From: CAYZEZ01 sp964477295
GTDB taxonomy: Bacteria; Bacteroidota; Bacteroidia; Bacteroidales; SM23-62
NCBI GenBank assembly: GCA_964477295.1
Contig: CAYZEZ010000208.1
Coordinates: forward strand, 1-8,860
Direction of reading: 5' to 3'
Length of the DNA stretch: 8,860 nt
Of the stretch, positions 6,862 through 8,860 are shown piece by piece. The position numbers were made by a program, and so were the translations under genes. Position 1 is the stretch's first letter. Every line of letters starts with the position of its first letter. Below the pieces are notes generated by a model that was given only the letters and a program-made list of their open reading frames with translations, did no database searches and was not told where the DNA came from.

Positions 6862-6960
6862 GGTTATTGGTTAATTTTATTCATAATTAATATTGCGAAT
6901 TTTGCAGATGTTCATCAACCGATGGTCTCTACATGGATTAGATGGAACATATAGGGTGAA

Positions 6961-7012
6961 GGTTGCGTCTGAGAAAAGGTTGCGAGGTGTGAGTTACGAG
7001 GTGGCTTGAGTT
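6961..7012. repeat. Degenerate heptanucleotide repeats in the divergent spacer
   Basis: Units of 7 bp run through 6978-7012 (GGTTGCG, AGGTGTG, AGTTACG, AGGTGGC, TTGAGTT), with an extra GGTTGCG at 6961-6967. GTTGCGAGGTG (6979-6989) and GTTACGAGGTG (6993-7003) are 14 bp apart. The latter 11-mer also occurs inverted at 1789-1799, so this is a dispersed repeat type. The rest of the 177-bp spacer between the divergent genes shows no clear promoter match. Confidence 0.55.
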
Positions 7013-7038
7013 ATAGATATTAATAAACTCAGAACAAG

Positions 7039-8376
7039 ATGAAAATACTAACATCGATCCTTTTAACACTCCTGATTTTAAATTCATCATGCAACTATGA
7101 GAACCAGGTTGCAGATCAGGTTGCCGATTCTTCGGTATACTTTACAGTTGAACAATTGCAAAGCGATTACAACCAGTTCAGGAACCACCTTGAAAACAAC
7201 CATCCAAAATTATACCGGTTTGCATCTAAATCATCACTCGATAGTATGTTTGACTCCCATCTTGCCCTGATCACTGATTCAATGCAAGTTGCAGAATTCT
7301 ATACCCTCCTTGCACCTGTCATTGCTAAAATTGGTTGCGGGCATACCGGTGTATGGCCTCCGTCAGGATTCTGGAGCTCAACTCCTGACAGAATGGTGCC
7401 GTTGCATATTTACGCCGGTCAGGATGAGCGGATTTGGATACTCCGTTCACTCGACTCATCCTGTGTTATTCCACCCGGAAGTGAGCTATTGAGCATTAAT
7501 AATATACCTCTAAAGAAAATGGTTAAGACCTTTTTAAACCAGCTGACTGCAGATGGATATAACCACTCACTGAGAATATGGAAGTTAAACCGCCAGTTCC
7601 AAAACCTGTTTGCTCTGAATTATGGTTATTATAGCACCTATGATATTGAATATAATGCAGAAGGGAAAAACCAGTCCACTCAGGTCAGGGCCACATCGGG
7701 TGAGGTGATCCGCAAAATACTAAATCCGGTCAGAGATGAAGGCTGGTTATATGGCGACCTGAAATATGAAAGGATGGATGAACACAATGCAGCCCTGATC
7801 AAATTATTAACCTTTGCATATTACGGTGATAAAAAATATAAGTTCCATGCTTTTATCGATGATTGCTTCCGGGATATCAGGGAGCATAACATCGAAAACC
7901 TGATACTCGATCTGCGAGATAACGATGGTGGCGATCCATATTGTTCGGTTCACCTGCTGGCCTATCTTGAACCTGAACCCATACCCTACTTCTCAAAAAG
8001 ATACCACGGTTATAAGCACATGGCAGATCCCATCCCCCGTGCTGAACATCCCTTTGAAGGAAACATTTATATACTGATTAATGGCGGAGGGCTTTCCACT
8101 ACCGGACATTTTACGTCCGTGTTGAAGTACAATAAAACAGGGACCTTTATTGGACTTGAAACCGGAGGAACATACACCTGTAATGATGCCAGCAAAGAAA
8201 TAGTGTTAGAATATACCAGGATCTATGTCATAAGTGCCAGTAGCACCTTTGCAACTGCCGTAGAAGGATTTACGGATGACCGGGGTATTATCCCAGACAT
8301 CATCATCGAACCCCGTATAGATGATCTGATTACCGGCAGGGATACTGAGATGGAATATATTTTAAAAGAATTATGA
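7039..8376 (+). CDS. S41 family serine peptidase, probable lipoprotein
   Basis: This is a 445-residue tail-specific/tricorn-like protease. The start ATG at 7039 gives a short hydrophobic signal ending LILNSSC, with Cys18 as the likely lipidated residue; Asn at -3 is unusual for a lipobox. Residues 35-115 form an N-terminal helical part ending in IGCGHTGV, where His102 sits at the position of the catalytic His of tricorn-type S41 enzymes. Residues about 118-170 may be a degenerate PDZ-like insert (PPGSELLSINNIPL). The catalytic core contains LILDLRDNDGG (288-298), the strand ILINGG then GLSTTGHF with Ser353 as probable nucleophile, LETGGTYT (373-380), and the family-typical DRGIIPDIII (414-423). 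The Lys of CtpA-type Ser-Lys dyads is not evident about 25 residues after the Ser, so a Ser/His/Glu arrangement is more likely. It is divergent from the VIT-VWA gene. The substrate is unknown. Confidence 0.88.
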   Translation: MKILTSILLTLLILNSSCNYENQVADQVADSSVYFTVEQLQSDYNQFRNHLENNHPKLYRFASKSSLDSMFDSHLALITDSMQVAEFYTLLAPVIAKIGCGHTGVWPPSGFWSSTPDRMVPLHIYAGQDERIWILRSLDSSCVIPPGSELLSINNIPLKKMVKTFLNQLTADGYNHSLRIWKLNRQFQNLFALNYGYYSTYDIEYNAEGKNQSTQVRATSGEVIRKILNPVRDEGWLYGDLKYERMDEHNAALIKLLTFAYYGDKKYKFHAFIDDCFRDIREHNIENLILDLRDNDGGDPYCSVHLLAYLEPEPIPYFSKRYHGYKHMADPIPRAEHPFEGNIYILINGGGLSTTGHFTSVLKYNKTGTFIGLETGGTYTCNDASKEIVLEYTRIYVISASSTFATAVEGFTDDRGIIPDIIIEPRIDDLITGRDTEMEYILKEL

Positions 8377-8419
8377 TAATCCTGAACCCTTGCCATTTCA
8401 TCGAATAGAGTACCCGGAA

Positions 8420-8447
8420 CACTGCCCAGCACCCAACACCCACACCC
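8420..8447. repeat. Short heptanucleotide array between convergent genes
   Basis: Four 7-bp units (CACTGCC, CAGCACC, CAACACC, CACACCC) occupy most of the 83-bp gap between the S41 gene and the convergent membrane-protein gene. The tract is C-rich with few T on the plus strand. No hairpin-plus-T-tract terminator is seen in this gap. Confidence 0.5.
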
Positions 8448-8459
8448 TCTGCTCCCCGG

Positions 8460-8860
8460 TCACGGATTATTCCTTTTCCTGTTCAGGTAGATAATGAGAA
8501 ATACCGGGTATCCACAATAAAAAACAGCATTAATAAGGAATCCAAGTAAAATGAGAGCCTGGAATAATTTTTCAGGGAAGAATTCGCCCGTATTGATGGC
8601 TGGTATCAGTTCGACCTGCAAGAGAACCACATAAGCGACATACCAGATGATGTTAAAAACTGCTGCCAGGAGTCCAAACATAATGGCTTGCGGCCGGTCA
8701 CCGAGTCCAAGTATACCACTCACCATATAAATTATGGCAACGACAATAACAAACGGGATGAGATAGCTCCAGAGACTGTGCAACGCAGAGATCATTGCTG
8801 GCATGTCAACGAATTGATTTAATTCAACCGGCCAGGGAAAGTTTTCAAATATGGCTCTTT
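8460..8860 (-). CDS. Multi-pass membrane protein of unknown function (partial, N-terminus beyond right edge)
   Basis: The frame stays open from the right edge to the stop at 8460, giving 133 codons. An internal ATG at 8804 could start a 114-residue protein. However, the in-frame upstream codons (reading FENFPWPVELNQFVD just before it) look like protein, so the true start probably lies outside the window. At least three hydrophobic segments are visible. In numbering from the Met at 8804 they lie at about 13-34 (YLIPFVIVVAIIYMVSGILG), 40-64 and 80-108. The tail is basic (NRKRNNP), consistent with a cytoplasmic C-terminus. It has no enzyme motif that I recognise. It converges on the S41 peptidase gene, so it belongs to a different transcript. 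Confidence 0.7.
   Translation of the reverse strand, partial: RAIFENFPWPVELNQFVDMPAMISALHSLWSYLIPFVIVVAIIYMVSGILGLGDRPQAIMFGLLAAVFNIIWYVAYVVLLQVELIPAINTGEFFPEKLFQALILLGFLINAVFYCGYPVFLIIYLNRKRNNP

Noticed and set aside
6862..7038. Promoters for the divergent VIT-VWA and S41 genes
   Set aside because: Only 7-of-8 matches to TAnnTTTG (for example GAATTTTG near 6893-6900 on the plus strand) were found, without a convincing TTTG 19 nt upstream.
8223..8432. Minus-strand frame overlapping the end of the S41 gene
   Set aside because: It lies opposite the conserved DRGIIPDI part of the peptidase and has no independent support.

Overview
The window looks like chromosomal DNA of a free-living or environmental member of the Bacteroidota (Bacteroidales/Marinilabiliales-like). 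The evidence is a moderately low GC content, starts without clear Shine-Dalgarno sequences, a promoter that fits the Bacteroidota consensus (TTTG-19 nt-TAnnTTTG), a type IX secretion C-terminal signal, a BlaI/M56 regulator pair, and a Tat-exported Gfo/Idh/MocA oxidoreductase. The taxon is inferred from these family signatures only. No tRNA, rRNA, CRISPR array or intact transposase gene was seen.

Layout from left to right. Positions 1-1159 (minus) hold the N-terminal 386 codons of a Tat-exported Gfo/Idh/MocA oxidoreductase that runs off the left edge. Its upstream spacer carries a MITE-like element of about 166 bp (1223-1388) with 16-bp inverted ends and strong internal hairpins. Next comes a short ORF (1418-1708, minus) that joins the radical-SAM start of a glycyl-radical-enzyme activase to the glycyl-radical C-terminus of such an enzyme; it is probably the scar of a deletion. 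Positions 1821-4408 (minus) are a BlaI-family repressor followed by an M56 (BlaR1/MecR1-type) membrane metalloprotease whose long periplasmic tail appears to carry ExbD-like segments. Positions 4594-6861 (minus) encode a secreted VIT-VWA protein with a T9SS type A sorting domain and its own intrinsic terminator. A divergent gene at 7039-8376 (plus) encodes an S41-type serine peptidase, probably a lipoprotein. The right edge (8460-8860, minus) is the C-terminal part of an unidentified multi-pass membrane protein.

The clearest functional unit is the repressor/protease pair. By analogy with BlaI-BlaR1, the membrane protease senses an envelope signal and relieves repression. No beta-lactamase lies nearby, so the regulated target is unknown. 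The flanking genes act in the cell envelope or outside it, but nothing in the sequence ties them to this regulator. Most spacers between genes contain degenerate 7-bp-period repeats, and two of these arrays run right up to or into stop codons.
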